From: JACORV01 sp041484135
Lineage (GTDB): Bacteria > Gemmatimonadota > Gemmatimonadetes > Gemmatimonadales > JACORV01
Reading direction: 5' to 3'
Length of the DNA stretch: 38,130 nucleotides
NCBI GenBank assembly: GCA_041484135.1
Contig: JBGPHD010000009.1
Location: 1 to 38,130 of the forward strand
The translations under genes were made by a program, and so were the position numbers. Shown in pieces: positions 18,677-25,581 of this stretch. Position 1 is the first letter of the stretch. Every line of letters starts with the position of its first letter. The notes beneath the pieces are model-generated. The model was not told where the DNA came from. It saw only the letters and a program-made list of their open reading frames with translations, and did no database searches.

Positions 18677-19234
18677 ATGCCGACCGCCGGACGCCAGCTG
18701 CTCCTGACCGACCAGGCCCTGTCGGCGGTGTTGTTGCAGATGGCGCAGCAGATCGTCGCGGTGACCCCCGATCCCAAGCTCCTGGTGTTCATCGGCGTGC
18801 AGCGGCGCGGCGTCGAGCTGGCGGCGCGCCTGTCGGTCGCGGCGCGCGGGCTCACCGGCGCGGACGTGCCGCGCGGCGCGCTCGACATCACGCTCTACCG
18901 CGACGACCTCGAGGCGGTCGGGCCGCGCCCGCTGGTGGGGCCGACCCACCTGCCGGTGGACCTGGACGGCCGGCACGCGTGGATCGTGGACGACGTGCTC
19001 TTCACCGGCCGGACGGTGCGGGCGGCGCTGGACGAGCTGGCGGACTTCGGGCGGCCGGCGCGCATCGGCCTCGCGGTGCTGGTGGACCGCGGCGGTCGCG
19101 AGCTGCCGATCCAGGCCGACGTCGTCGGCGTGACGGTGCCCACGGGCCCCGAGGACCGCGTGGAGGTGTTCGTGAAGGAGCTGGACGGACGTGATGCCGT
19201 GGAAGTCGTCCGCGGCGTTCGGGCGGGTGTGTGA
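18677..19234 (+). CDS. pyrR: PyrR, pyr operon regulator / uracil phosphoribosyltransferase
   Basis: A 185-residue phosphoribosyltransferase-fold protein. PyrR of Gram-positive bacteria binds pyr mRNA in response to UMP and has weak uracil phosphoribosyltransferase activity. Family marks are LLLTDQAL at the N terminus, IGVQRRGVELAARL, ALDITLYRDDL, and the PRPP-binding loop HAWIVDDVLFTGRTVRAALD. ATG 18677 (MPTAGRQ) was chosen over ATG 18668 because a good promoter leaves 18668 upstream of the likely transcript start, and because it matches the family N terminus. It is first in pyrR-pyrB-pyrC, and its stop overlaps the pyrB GTG (GTGTGA). No leader RNA is available for attenuation upstream, so control may act elsewhere or the protein may mainly salvage uracil (inference). 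Confidence 0.92.
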   Translation: MPTAGRQLLLTDQALSAVLLQMAQQIVAVTPDPKLLVFIGVQRRGVELAARLSVAARGLTGADVPRGALDITLYRDDLEAVGPRPLVGPTHLPVDLDGRHAWIVDDVLFTGRTVRAALDELADFGRPARIGLAVLVDRGGRELPIQADVVGVTVPTGPEDRVEVFVKELDGRDAVEVVRGVRAGV

Positions 19235-20190
19235 GTCCGGCCCTGGGGAAGGACCTCCTGGGGCTCGAACCCCTGTCCGCCGAAGACCTCCGCCTCATCC
19301 TCGATACCGCCGAGCCCTTCAAGGAGATCTCCGAGCGGGCCATCAAGAAGGTCCCCGTGCTCCGGGGCAAGACGATCGTCAATCTCTTCTTCGAGGCCTC
19401 GACCCGGACGCGCATCAGCTTCGAGTTCGCCGAGAAGCGGCTGTCGGCGGACACCGTGAACGTGGCGACCGCGGCCTCCTCGGTGCAGAAGGGCGAGACG
19501 CTGGTGGACACGGCGCGGAACCTCGAGGCGATGCGCATCGACATGGTGGTGATCCGCCACGCGGCCAGCGGCGCCGCGAAGTTCCTGGCCGACCGCATCC
19601 AGTCCAACGTCGTCAACGCCGGCGACGGCATGCACGAGCACCCGACCCAGGCGCTCCTCGACCTCCTCACCATCCGCGATCATCGGCCCATCGCGGGCGC
19701 GAAGGTCTGCATCGTGGGCGACGTGCTCCATTCGCGGGTGGCGCGGTCCAACATCTGGGGTCTGCTCAAGCTGGGCGCCGAGGTGGCGGTCTGCGGACCG
19801 CAGAGCCTGCTCCCGCTGGGCATCGGCGCCCTGGGTGTCCGGGTCTTCCGCCGCATCGAGGAAGCGATCGAATGGGCCGACGTGCTGAACGTGCTGCGGC
19901 TCCAGCTCGAGCGCATGCAGTCCGGATACGTCCCTTCGCTGCGCGAGTACTACCGGGTCTTCGGCGTCACCGAAGAGCGGCTGGCGCGCGCGCCGCATGA
20001 CCTCCTCATCCTGCACCCGGGACCCATGAACCGCGGCGTGGAGATCGACTCCCGGGTGGCGGATGGTCCGCACTCGGTCATCCTGGACCAGGTGACCAAC
20101 GGTGTCGCGGTGAGAATGGCCGTCCTGTACCTGCTCGCGGGGGGCCGGCCCGAGCTGGCGGAAGCGGCCAAGGGCGGAGGCGAACGATGA
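19231..20190 (+). CDS. pyrB: Aspartate carbamoyltransferase catalytic subunit
   Basis: A 319-residue enzyme that joins carbamoyl phosphate and aspartate, the second step of pyrimidine synthesis. Signature motifs are present: FFEASTRTRISFEFAEKRL (carbamoyl-phosphate loop), HEHPTQALLDLLTI, VGDVLHSRVARSN and HPGPMNRGVEID. The length is normal for the catalytic chain. No regulatory subunit gene (pyrI) follows, so it is likely the pyrI-independent form that associates with PyrC (inference). GTG 19231 overlaps the pyrR stop by 4 bp, and the end overlaps the pyrC ATG by 4 bp, indicating tight translational coupling. Confidence 0.96.
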   Translation: MSPALGKDLLGLEPLSAEDLRLILDTAEPFKEISERAIKKVPVLRGKTIVNLFFEASTRTRISFEFAEKRLSADTVNVATAASSVQKGETLVDTARNLEAMRIDMVVIRHAASGAAKFLADRIQSNVVNAGDGMHEHPTQALLDLLTIRDHRPIAGAKVCIVGDVLHSRVARSNIWGLLKLGAEVAVCGPQSLLPLGIGALGVRVFRRIEEAIEWADVLNVLRLQLERMQSGYVPSLREYYRVFGVTEERLARAPHDLLILHPGPMNRGVEIDSRVADGPHSVILDQVTNGVAVRMAVLYLLAGGRPELAEAAKGGGER

Positions 20191-21488
20191 GGCCGGTCCT
20201 GATCCGCGGCGGGCGGGTGATCGACCCCGCGTCCCAGCGCGACGAAACGGCCGACGTGCTCCTCGCGGACGGCAGGGTCACGGCCGTGGGCCGCGCGCTC
20301 GGCACGCCCGACGGGGCCGAAGTGATCGAGGCCAAGGGCCTGGTGGTCGCCCCCGGGTTCGTGGACCTGCACGTGCACCTGCGCGAGCCGGGCCGGGAGG
20401 ACGTCGAGACGATCGCCACGGGTGCGCGCGCCGCGGTGGCGGGCGGCTTCACCTCGGTCTGCGCCATGCCGAACACCGACCCCGTCACCGACAACCAGGC
20501 CGCGGTGGGGTTCATCGTCAGCCAGGCGCTGCGCGCCGGCACCGCCCGCGTCTATCCGATCGGCGCCGTGTCCCTTGGCCAGCGCGGCGAGCAGCTCACC
20601 GAGATGGGCGAGCTGGTGGCCGCCGGCGCGGTCGCCGTCTCCGACGACGGGAAGCCGGTCGCCACCGCCCACCTTATGCGTACCGCGCTCGAATACGCGC
20701 TGACCTTCGGCATCCCCGTGATCGACCACTGTGAGGACCACACCCTCTCGGCCGGCGGCGCCATGCACGAGGGGCTGATCTCGACGCGGCTCGGTCTCAA
20801 GGGGATCCCGCGCGCCGCCGAGGACGTCATCGTGGCGCGCGACATCGCGCTGGCGGGGCTCACGGGCGGGCACGTCCACATCGCGCACCTCTCCACGGCC
20901 GGCGCCGTGAACATGGTCCGCGAGGCCAAGTCGCGCGGGGTGCGCGTGACGGCGGAGGCGACGCCCCATCACATCGCGCTCACCGACGCCTGCTGCGAGG
21001 GCTACAACACCAACGCCAAGATGAACCCGCCCCTCCGGGAGTCGCACGACGTGGAGGCGCTCCGCGCCGGCCTCGCCGACGGCACCATCGACTGCCTCGC
21101 CACCGACCACGCGCCGCATCACTACGACGCCAAGGAGGCCGAGTTCGACTACGCGCCCTTCGGCGTGGTGGGGCTCGAGACGGCGCTGGGGGTGGCCATC
21201 ACGGAGCTGGTCGGGCCGAAGATCCTGTCGCTCCCCGCGCTGGTCGCGCGGCTCGCGACGCGGCCCGCCGAGATCGCCCACCTCGCGGCGGGGACGCTCG
21301 CGCCGGGCGCGGCGGCGGACGTCGTGGTCTTCGATCCCGCGGCCGAGTGGACGGTGGAGCCCGCGGCGTTCTTCTCCAAGAGCCGCAACACGCCGTTCGC
21401 GGGACGCCGGCTCCGGGGGCTGGTCCGCTGGACCCTGGTCGGGGGCGCGGTGGTACATCGTTCGGGCGACGCGGCGCCCGGCCGGTGA
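20187..21488 (+). CDS. pyrC: Dihydroorotase
   Basis: A 433-residue amidohydrolase that cyclises carbamoyl aspartate to dihydroorotate. The metal-binding DLHVHLREPGREDVET, PNTDPVTD, the HCED and HIAHLS histidines, and the LATDHAPH aspartate strand are all present. The long form with the C-terminal beta-sandwich (TLAPGAAADVVVFDPAAEW) is the class I type that often forms complexes with aspartate carbamoyltransferase. ATG 20187 overlaps pyrB by 4 bp. The following aldolase-like gene begins 10 nt after the stop, so the operon may extend. Confidence 0.96.
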   Translation: MRPVLIRGGRVIDPASQRDETADVLLADGRVTAVGRALGTPDGAEVIEAKGLVVAPGFVDLHVHLREPGREDVETIATGARAAVAGGFTSVCAMPNTDPVTDNQAAVGFIVSQALRAGTARVYPIGAVSLGQRGEQLTEMGELVAAGAVAVSDDGKPVATAHLMRTALEYALTFGIPVIDHCEDHTLSAGGAMHEGLISTRLGLKGIPRAAEDVIVARDIALAGLTGGHVHIAHLSTAGAVNMVREAKSRGVRVTAEATPHHIALTDACCEGYNTNAKMNPPLRESHDVEALRAGLADGTIDCLATDHAPHHYDAKEAEFDYAPFGVVGLETALGVAITELVGPKILSLPALVARLATRPAEIAHLAAGTLAPGAAADVVVFDPAAEWTVEPAAFFSKSRNTPFAGRRLRGLVRWTLVGGAVVHRSGDAAPGR

Positions 21489-21498
21489 CCGGCGCCTC

Positions 21499-22143
21499 GT
21501 GAACCACCTCGGCGTGGCGCGGGACATCTGCCGGACCGGGCGGCGGCTCATGGAGCTCGGCCTGGTGGCGGGGACCGACGGCAACATCGCCGTCCGGCTG
21601 AGCGGCGACCGGGTGCTGGTCACGCCGAGCGGGCGGGCCAAGGGCGAGCTCAAGCCGGAAGACCTGGTGGAGGTGGACCTCGCCGGGAATCACGTTAGGG
21701 GAGCGAACCAGGCAAGCTCCGAACTCGGCATGCACCTGGTTATCCTTCAGGTGCGGCCGGACGTGGTCGCCGTGGTGCACGCGCACCCCCCGACCGTGAT
21801 CGGCTTCACCATCGCCGGGAAGACGCTCGACGACGGCGTGATCCCGGAGCTGGTCGTCCAGGTGGGCCCGGTGCCGCTCGTGCCGTACGCCATGCCGGGC
21901 ACCCCGGACCTGGGCGCGGCGGTCGCGCCCTATGCCCGGAGCCACGACGCGCTGCTGCTCGCCAATCACGGCGCCGTGACCATGGGCCGCACGCTCGAGG
22001 AGGCGCAGCACCGGATGGAGAGCCTGGAGCATTCCGCGCGGATCCTGCTCGCCGCCCGGCTGCTCGGCCGGGTGGATGCGCTCGGACCGGAAGACGTGGC
22101 GCGGCTGCTGAAGCTGCGCGATCAGGGTGAAAGGGAGATGTGA
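21499..22143 (+). CDS. Class II aldolase/adducin family protein
   Basis: A 214-residue zinc aldolase-type protein. The zinc ligands match L-fuculose-1-phosphate aldolase almost in register: Glu75 (SSELGMH), His94 and His96 (HAHPP) and His157 (ANHGAV), compared with E73, H92, H94 and H155 in FucA. TDGNIAVRLSG and TPSGRAKGEL form the phosphate-binding part. The true substrate could be fuculose, rhamnulose, ribulose or methylthioribulose phosphates. Nothing nearby decides this, because the neighbours are pyrimidine genes and a zinc-ribbon gene. The GTG start 21499 lies 10 nt after pyrC, and the stop lies just before the next start, so it belongs to the same transcript. Confidence 0.85.
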   Translation: MNHLGVARDICRTGRRLMELGLVAGTDGNIAVRLSGDRVLVTPSGRAKGELKPEDLVEVDLAGNHVRGANQASSELGMHLVILQVRPDVVAVVHAHPPTVIGFTIAGKTLDDGVIPELVVQVGPVPLVPYAMPGTPDLGAAVAPYARSHDALLLANHGAVTMGRTLEEAQHRMESLEHSARILLAARLLGRVDALGPEDVARLLKLRDQGEREM

Positions 22144-22144
22144 C

Positions 22145-23128
22145 ATGAGTCGAAAGAGCCGGACCAACCCGTCGACGGTGGAGCGCCTGCTCGAGCAGCG
22201 GCGGCTCTTCCAGGATTGGCTCACCAAGCTCGAGGGCGGCGTCGGCGAGACGATGCCGGGCCACGTCGTGGAACGGGTCCGCAACGACTACCGGACCCGG
22301 CTCACCGCCGTGATGGAGGAGCTCACCGAGCACGACGACGCGATCCGCCAGGCGCTCGCCGACGCGCAGGGCCGGCACGACGGGCTGGAGCATCAGCAGC
22401 AGTCGGCGAAGGACGAGCTGGCGGAAGCGCGGCTGCGCAAGCAGGTGGGCGAGCTGGGCGACGCCGAGTTCAAGGAGCTGAACGCGCGTCTCAAGAACAC
22501 CATCGACGACGCCGCGAAGGACCTCGCGGCCTCGCTGCGCGACATCGAGCGTTACGAGGAGATCATCGACCTCATCGCCGGCGAGGAGGAGGCCCCCGCG
22601 CCGCCGCCCCCGGCCCCGGCCCCGGCCCCTGCGCCGGTCGCGGCCGAGGCGCCATCGGCACCCCGGCCCGCCGCGGACGCGGGGGCCGCCCGCGCACCCG
22701 CCGCCGAGGAGGCGCCCCAGAGGACGCCGCAGATGGCGCTCGACGAGATCGCGTTCATCCGGTCGGTGACGACCACGATGGCGCCGGTGAAGGTCCCGCC
22801 GAAACAGGAGAAGGCGCCCGCGCCGGAAGCGGCGCCGGCCGGAGCCAGAAGGTCGGGCGCGACGTCGGCGCTCGGGGAGCGATCGGCGGATGCGCAGGTG
22901 ATCATGGACGAGCCGGCCGCGGCGGTCTCACCGCCGCCGGCGCCCTCCCGGGCGCCGGCCGCCGAGCCGCGGGCCGCGAAGGTGGAGCCGGAGCCGCGGC
23001 GCAAGTCGGAGGATGCCCGGACGGCGCACGCGGAGGGGAAGGCGCTGGTCTGCGGGGAATGCGGCGCGCCGAACCTGCCGACGGAGTGGTACTGCGAGAA
23101 GTGCGGGGCCGAGCTGTCGGCGTTCTAG
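22145..23128 (+). CDS. Coiled-coil protein with C-terminal zinc ribbon
   Basis: A 327-residue protein with three parts. Residues ~10-140 are charged, strongly helical and probably coiled-coil. Residues ~145-290 form an Ala/Pro/Glu-rich disordered linker. A C-terminal zinc ribbon has CGEC (Cys303, Cys306) and CEKC (Cys317, Cys320). ATG 22145 is preferred over GTG 22127 because GGGAG lies seven bases upstream of it. It probably links an assembled coiled-coil to a nucleic acid or protein target, but no function is known. It is co-oriented and almost contiguous with the aldolase gene. Its TAG overlaps the stop of rpsT on the other strand by 4 bp. Confidence 0.8.
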   Translation: MSRKSRTNPSTVERLLEQRRLFQDWLTKLEGGVGETMPGHVVERVRNDYRTRLTAVMEELTEHDDAIRQALADAQGRHDGLEHQQQSAKDELAEARLRKQVGELGDAEFKELNARLKNTIDDAAKDLAASLRDIERYEEIIDLIAGEEEAPAPPPPAPAPAPAPVAAEAPSAPRPAADAGAARAPAAEEAPQRTPQMALDEIAFIRSVTTTMAPVKVPPKQEKAPAPEAAPAGARRSGATSALGERSADAQVIMDEPAAAVSPPPAPSRAPAAEPRAAKVEPEPRRKSEDARTAHAEGKALVCGECGAPNLPTEWYCEKCGAELSAF

Positions 23129-23367
23129 GGCTTCGACTGCAGCTTCTTCACCAGCCGCGACTTCTTGCGCGCCGCCGCGTTGCGGTGGATCTGGCCTTTG
23201 CGGGCGCCACGGTCCAGGACGCGGATCGCTTCGGCGACGGTCTCGGGGGTCATCTCGGCGCGGGCCTTCTTCACGGCCGTCTTGATGGACGAGCGCTGGG
23301 CGCGATTGTGCAGGGTCCGCTTGCGCGCCTGACGCATCGCTTTCTTGGCTGACTTGATCCTGGGCAC
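23125..23367 (-). CDS. rpsT: 30S ribosomal protein S20
   Basis: An 80-residue, Lys/Arg-rich helical protein that binds 16S rRNA early in 30S assembly. MPRIKSAKKAMRQARKRT, NRAQRSSIKTAVKKA and the GQIHRNAAARKKSRLVKKL tail are typical of S20. The start is GTG read from 23367, with AGGAG six bases upstream. It is a lone gene on the minus strand, divergent from scpA and overlapping the zinc-ribbon gene tail-to-tail. Its ~80-nt leader contains an inverted repeat that could serve feedback control, as ribosomal-protein leaders often do (inference). Confidence 0.96.
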   Translation of the reverse strand: MPRIKSAKKAMRQARKRTLHNRAQRSSIKTAVKKARAEMTPETVAEAIRVLDRGARKGQIHRNAAARKKSRLVKKLQSKP

Positions 23368-23393
23368 TCACGGCTCCTGATGTGAAAAGTCGA

Positions 23394-23442
23394 AAGAGTC
23401 GAAGGGTCGAGAAGCGTGCCGCGCCTCGACGCTTCAACTCTT
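23394..23442 (-). promoter_or_regulatory. Inverted repeat in the rpsT leader
   Basis: 17-nt arms at 23394-23410 and 23426-23442 with a 15-nt loop. In the rpsT transcript they pair with one G-U and one C-C mismatch. It lies between the predicted rpsT start point (~23447) and the ribosome-binding site, so a role in S20 autoregulation or mRNA stability is possible. The arm carries short GTCGAA-type repeats, so a slippage origin is also possible. Confidence 0.55.
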
Positions 23443-23453
23443 GAACGGGGTTG

Positions 23454-23504
23454 AGATTACCCAGGCCCGCGCGTTTTGACAACCCTTCCGGGCGCCGTTA
23501 CGTT
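23454..23504. promoter_or_regulatory. Overlapping divergent promoters of rpsT and scpA
   Basis: Plus strand: TTGACA at 23476-23481, 17-nt spacer, TACGTT at 23499-23504 (scpA). Minus strand: TTGTCA (complement of 23477-23482), 17-nt spacer, TAATCT (complement of 23454-23459) (rpsT). The two -35 boxes share the same bases, so polymerase could bind only one promoter at a time. Confidence 0.65.
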
Positions 23505-23592
23505 GCTCGCTTCACACGCCGAAAGACCCTCGAGCCCACGTGCCCTACCTCGGCAGCCCCGTGATCCGGTGACGGACCCGGCCCGTAACGCC

Positions 23593-24312
23593 ATGACCGC
23601 CGAGGACGGCGGCTTCGTCGTCACGCTCGACCGGTTCTCAGGACCGCTCGACCTCCTCCTGCATCTGATCCGGCGCGAGGAGATCGACATCTGGGACATC
23701 CCCATCGCCCGGATCGCCGACCAGTTCCTCGCCGTGATCCACGACCTGGGCCTGAACGAGGCGGCCGAGTACCTCGAGATGGCGGCGCGGCTGGTGCGCA
23801 TCAAGGCGCAGATGCTGCTCCCTCGCCGCGGCGATGATGAAGGATGGGAGGATCCGCGGCACGAGCTGGTGCGCCGGCTCCTCGAGTACCAGCAGATCCA
23901 CGAGCTGGTGGGATGGCTGGAGCGCGCGGCCCGGCGCCGCGCCGAGCGGTACGGCCGCGGCTACATCCCCGCGGCGCCAGACGCCCCGCCGCCGCCCCTC
24001 GCCTTCACCATCGAAGAGCTCGTCGAGGCGGTGGAGCGCGTGCTGGCGATGATCCCCGACCCGGTGATCCACCGCGTGCTCCCGCGTCCGCTGGACGTCG
24101 AGGGAGCGAGCGCGCGGATCCTGGCGCTCCTCGAGACCCGCGCGTCCTTCGGCTGGCGGGAGCTCTTCGGCACGGCGCCGAGCATCGTGGACGTCCTGTC
24201 GGCGCTCGTCGCCCTGCTCGAGCTGGCGCGCCGCGGGACCCTGACCCTCACGCAGCCCCGGCCTTTCACCCCTTTCTCGATCGATCGTGGACCAGCGTAC
24301 CAGGCTGCTTGA
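23593..24312 (+). CDS. scpA: Segregation and condensation protein ScpA
   Basis: A 239-residue kleisin that bridges SMC heads with ScpB during chromosome condensation. The family opening is clear: FSGPLDLLLHLIRREEIDIW, DIPIARIADQFL, then EMAARLVRIKAQMLLPR. A C-terminal winged-helix part follows (VDVLSALVALLELARRGTLTL). The frame is open to 23476, but that region contains the promoter. ATG 23593 is therefore chosen, and GTG 23569 is possible; neither has a clear ribosome-binding site. The end overlaps scpB by 26 bp. It is the first gene of the long housekeeping run. Confidence 0.94.
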   Translation: MTAEDGGFVVTLDRFSGPLDLLLHLIRREEIDIWDIPIARIADQFLAVIHDLGLNEAAEYLEMAARLVRIKAQMLLPRRGDDEGWEDPRHELVRRLLEYQQIHELVGWLERAARRRAERYGRGYIPAAPDAPPPPLAFTIEELVEAVERVLAMIPDPVIHRVLPRPLDVEGASARILALLETRASFGWRELFGTAPSIVDVLSALVALLELARRGTLTLTQPRPFTPFSIDRGPAYQAA

Positions 24313-24829
24313 AGCGGCGCTCTTCGCCGCCCCGCGCCCGCTCGCGCTCGACGAGCTGCACGTGCTCGACCCGGACGCCACCGAGGCCGACTGGCGACGC
24401 GCCGTGGAGGAGCTGCGGGACCACTACGACACCGATGGGCACGGCGTCGAGGTCGTCGCGATCGCCGAGGGCTACCAGATCCTCACCCGCCCGCACTTCG
24501 CCGAGGCCATCGAGCGGGCCGCCTTCGCGTCGCGGCCGGTCAAGCTGTCGGGCGCCGCGCTCGAGGTGCTGGCGATCATTGCGTACCGGCAGCCCGTCGG
24601 CCGCGCGGAGATCGAGGAGATCCGCGGCGTCTCCTCGGGCGGCGTCCTGCGCCTGCTGCAGGAGCGCGGGCTGATCGAAGTGGCGGGACGCTCCGAGGGC
24701 CTGGGCCGCCCGCTGCTGTACGCCTCGACGCCGCTCTTCCTCGAGCACCTCGGGCTCGGCCAGCTCGGCGACCTGCCGCGCACCGAGGAGCTGGCCGTGG
24801 CCTTGAGACCGCCCCAGCCCGGACCGTGA
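24287..24829 (+). CDS. scpB: Segregation and condensation protein ScpB
   Basis: A 180-residue protein with two winged-helix domains that binds the ScpA C-terminus in the SMC condensin. Hallmarks are LLEAALFAAPRPLALDEL, VEVVAIAEGYQILTRP, LSGAALEVLAIIAYRQPVGR, and AEIEEIRGVSSGGVLRLLQE followed by GRPLLYASTPLFLEHLGL. The GTG start at 24287 lies inside scpA in another frame, and the stop overlaps the following gene by 4 bp (GTGA). The scpA-scpB-pseudouridine synthase order is common in bacteria. Confidence 0.95.
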   Translation: MDQRTRLLEAALFAAPRPLALDELHVLDPDATEADWRRAVEELRDHYDTDGHGVEVVAIAEGYQILTRPHFAEAIERAAFASRPVKLSGAALEVLAIIAYRQPVGRAEIEEIRGVSSGGVLRLLQERGLIEVAGRSEGLGRPLLYASTPLFLEHLGLGQLGDLPRTEELAVALRPPQPGP

Positions 24830-25569
24830 CCGCGATCCGCCTCGCGCGTTTCCTCGCGCGGGCGGGCGCGACCTCGCGGCGCGGCGCGGCGGACCTGGTC
24901 CGCGCGGGCCGGGTCGCCATCAACGGCCGGCCGCCCGTGGGTCCCGGCGACCCGGTGGACCCGGACCGCGATCAGGTCACGGTGGACGGGCGCCGTCTCA
25001 CCCTGCCCGATGCGGCCTGGATGGCCCTCCACAAGCCCACCGGCTACGTCACGTCGCGCGCGCCGTCGGCGCGCTACCCCAGCGTCTTTGGGCTCCTGCC
25101 CGGCGCGCCGGCCTCGCTCGTCGTGGTGGGTCGGCTGGACGTCCAGTCCGAGGGGCTCCTACTATTCACCACGGACGGTGAGCTGGCCGCACGGCTGATG
25201 CACCCGCGGTGGCGGATCCCGCGCACCTACCGGGTCTGGGTCACCGGTCGGCCACGCCTTTCGGCCCGCGAAGCCCTCGCCCGCGGGGTGCCGGTCCAGG
25301 ACGACGAGCCCGCGCGCCCCAAGGTCTGGCGGTTCAAGCCCGACGCGCAGGGCGGCGAGCTCGAAATCGCGCTGGCCGAAGGGCGTTCGCGCATCGTGCG
25401 CCGCATGGCCGCCGCGCTCGGACTGGGCGTGAGGCGGCTGGTCCGGGCCGGTTACGGCCCGATCGTGCTCGGCACGCTGGCGGCAGGACGGTCGCGGCCG
25501 CTCACCCGCCGCGAGATCCAGGGACTCTACCGGGCGGTGGGGATGCCGCCGCCGGACACCACGACCTAG
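24826..25569 (+). CDS. rluB: Pseudouridine synthase, RluB/RsuA family
   Basis: A 247-residue enzyme that isomerises a uridine in rRNA. An S4 RNA-binding domain (LARFLARAGATSRRGAADLV, GRVAINGRP) is followed by the catalytic domain, with Asp105 in VGRLDVQSEGLLLFTTDGE. HPRWRIPRTYRV and EGRSRIVRRMAAALG are typical of the RsuA/RluB/E/F group. The scpB neighbour favours RluB (23S rRNA), but the exact target uridine cannot be read from sequence. The GTG start overlaps scpB by 4 bp. Confidence 0.88.
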   Translation: MTAIRLARFLARAGATSRRGAADLVRAGRVAINGRPPVGPGDPVDPDRDQVTVDGRRLTLPDAAWMALHKPTGYVTSRAPSARYPSVFGLLPGAPASLVVVGRLDVQSEGLLLFTTDGELAARLMHPRWRIPRTYRVWVTGRPRLSAREALARGVPVQDDEPARPKVWRFKPDAQGGELEIALAEGRSRIVRRMAAALGLGVRRLVRAGYGPIVLGTLAAGRSRPLTRREIQGLYRAVGMPPPDTTT

Positions 25570-25581
25570 GGAAGCGTCGGC

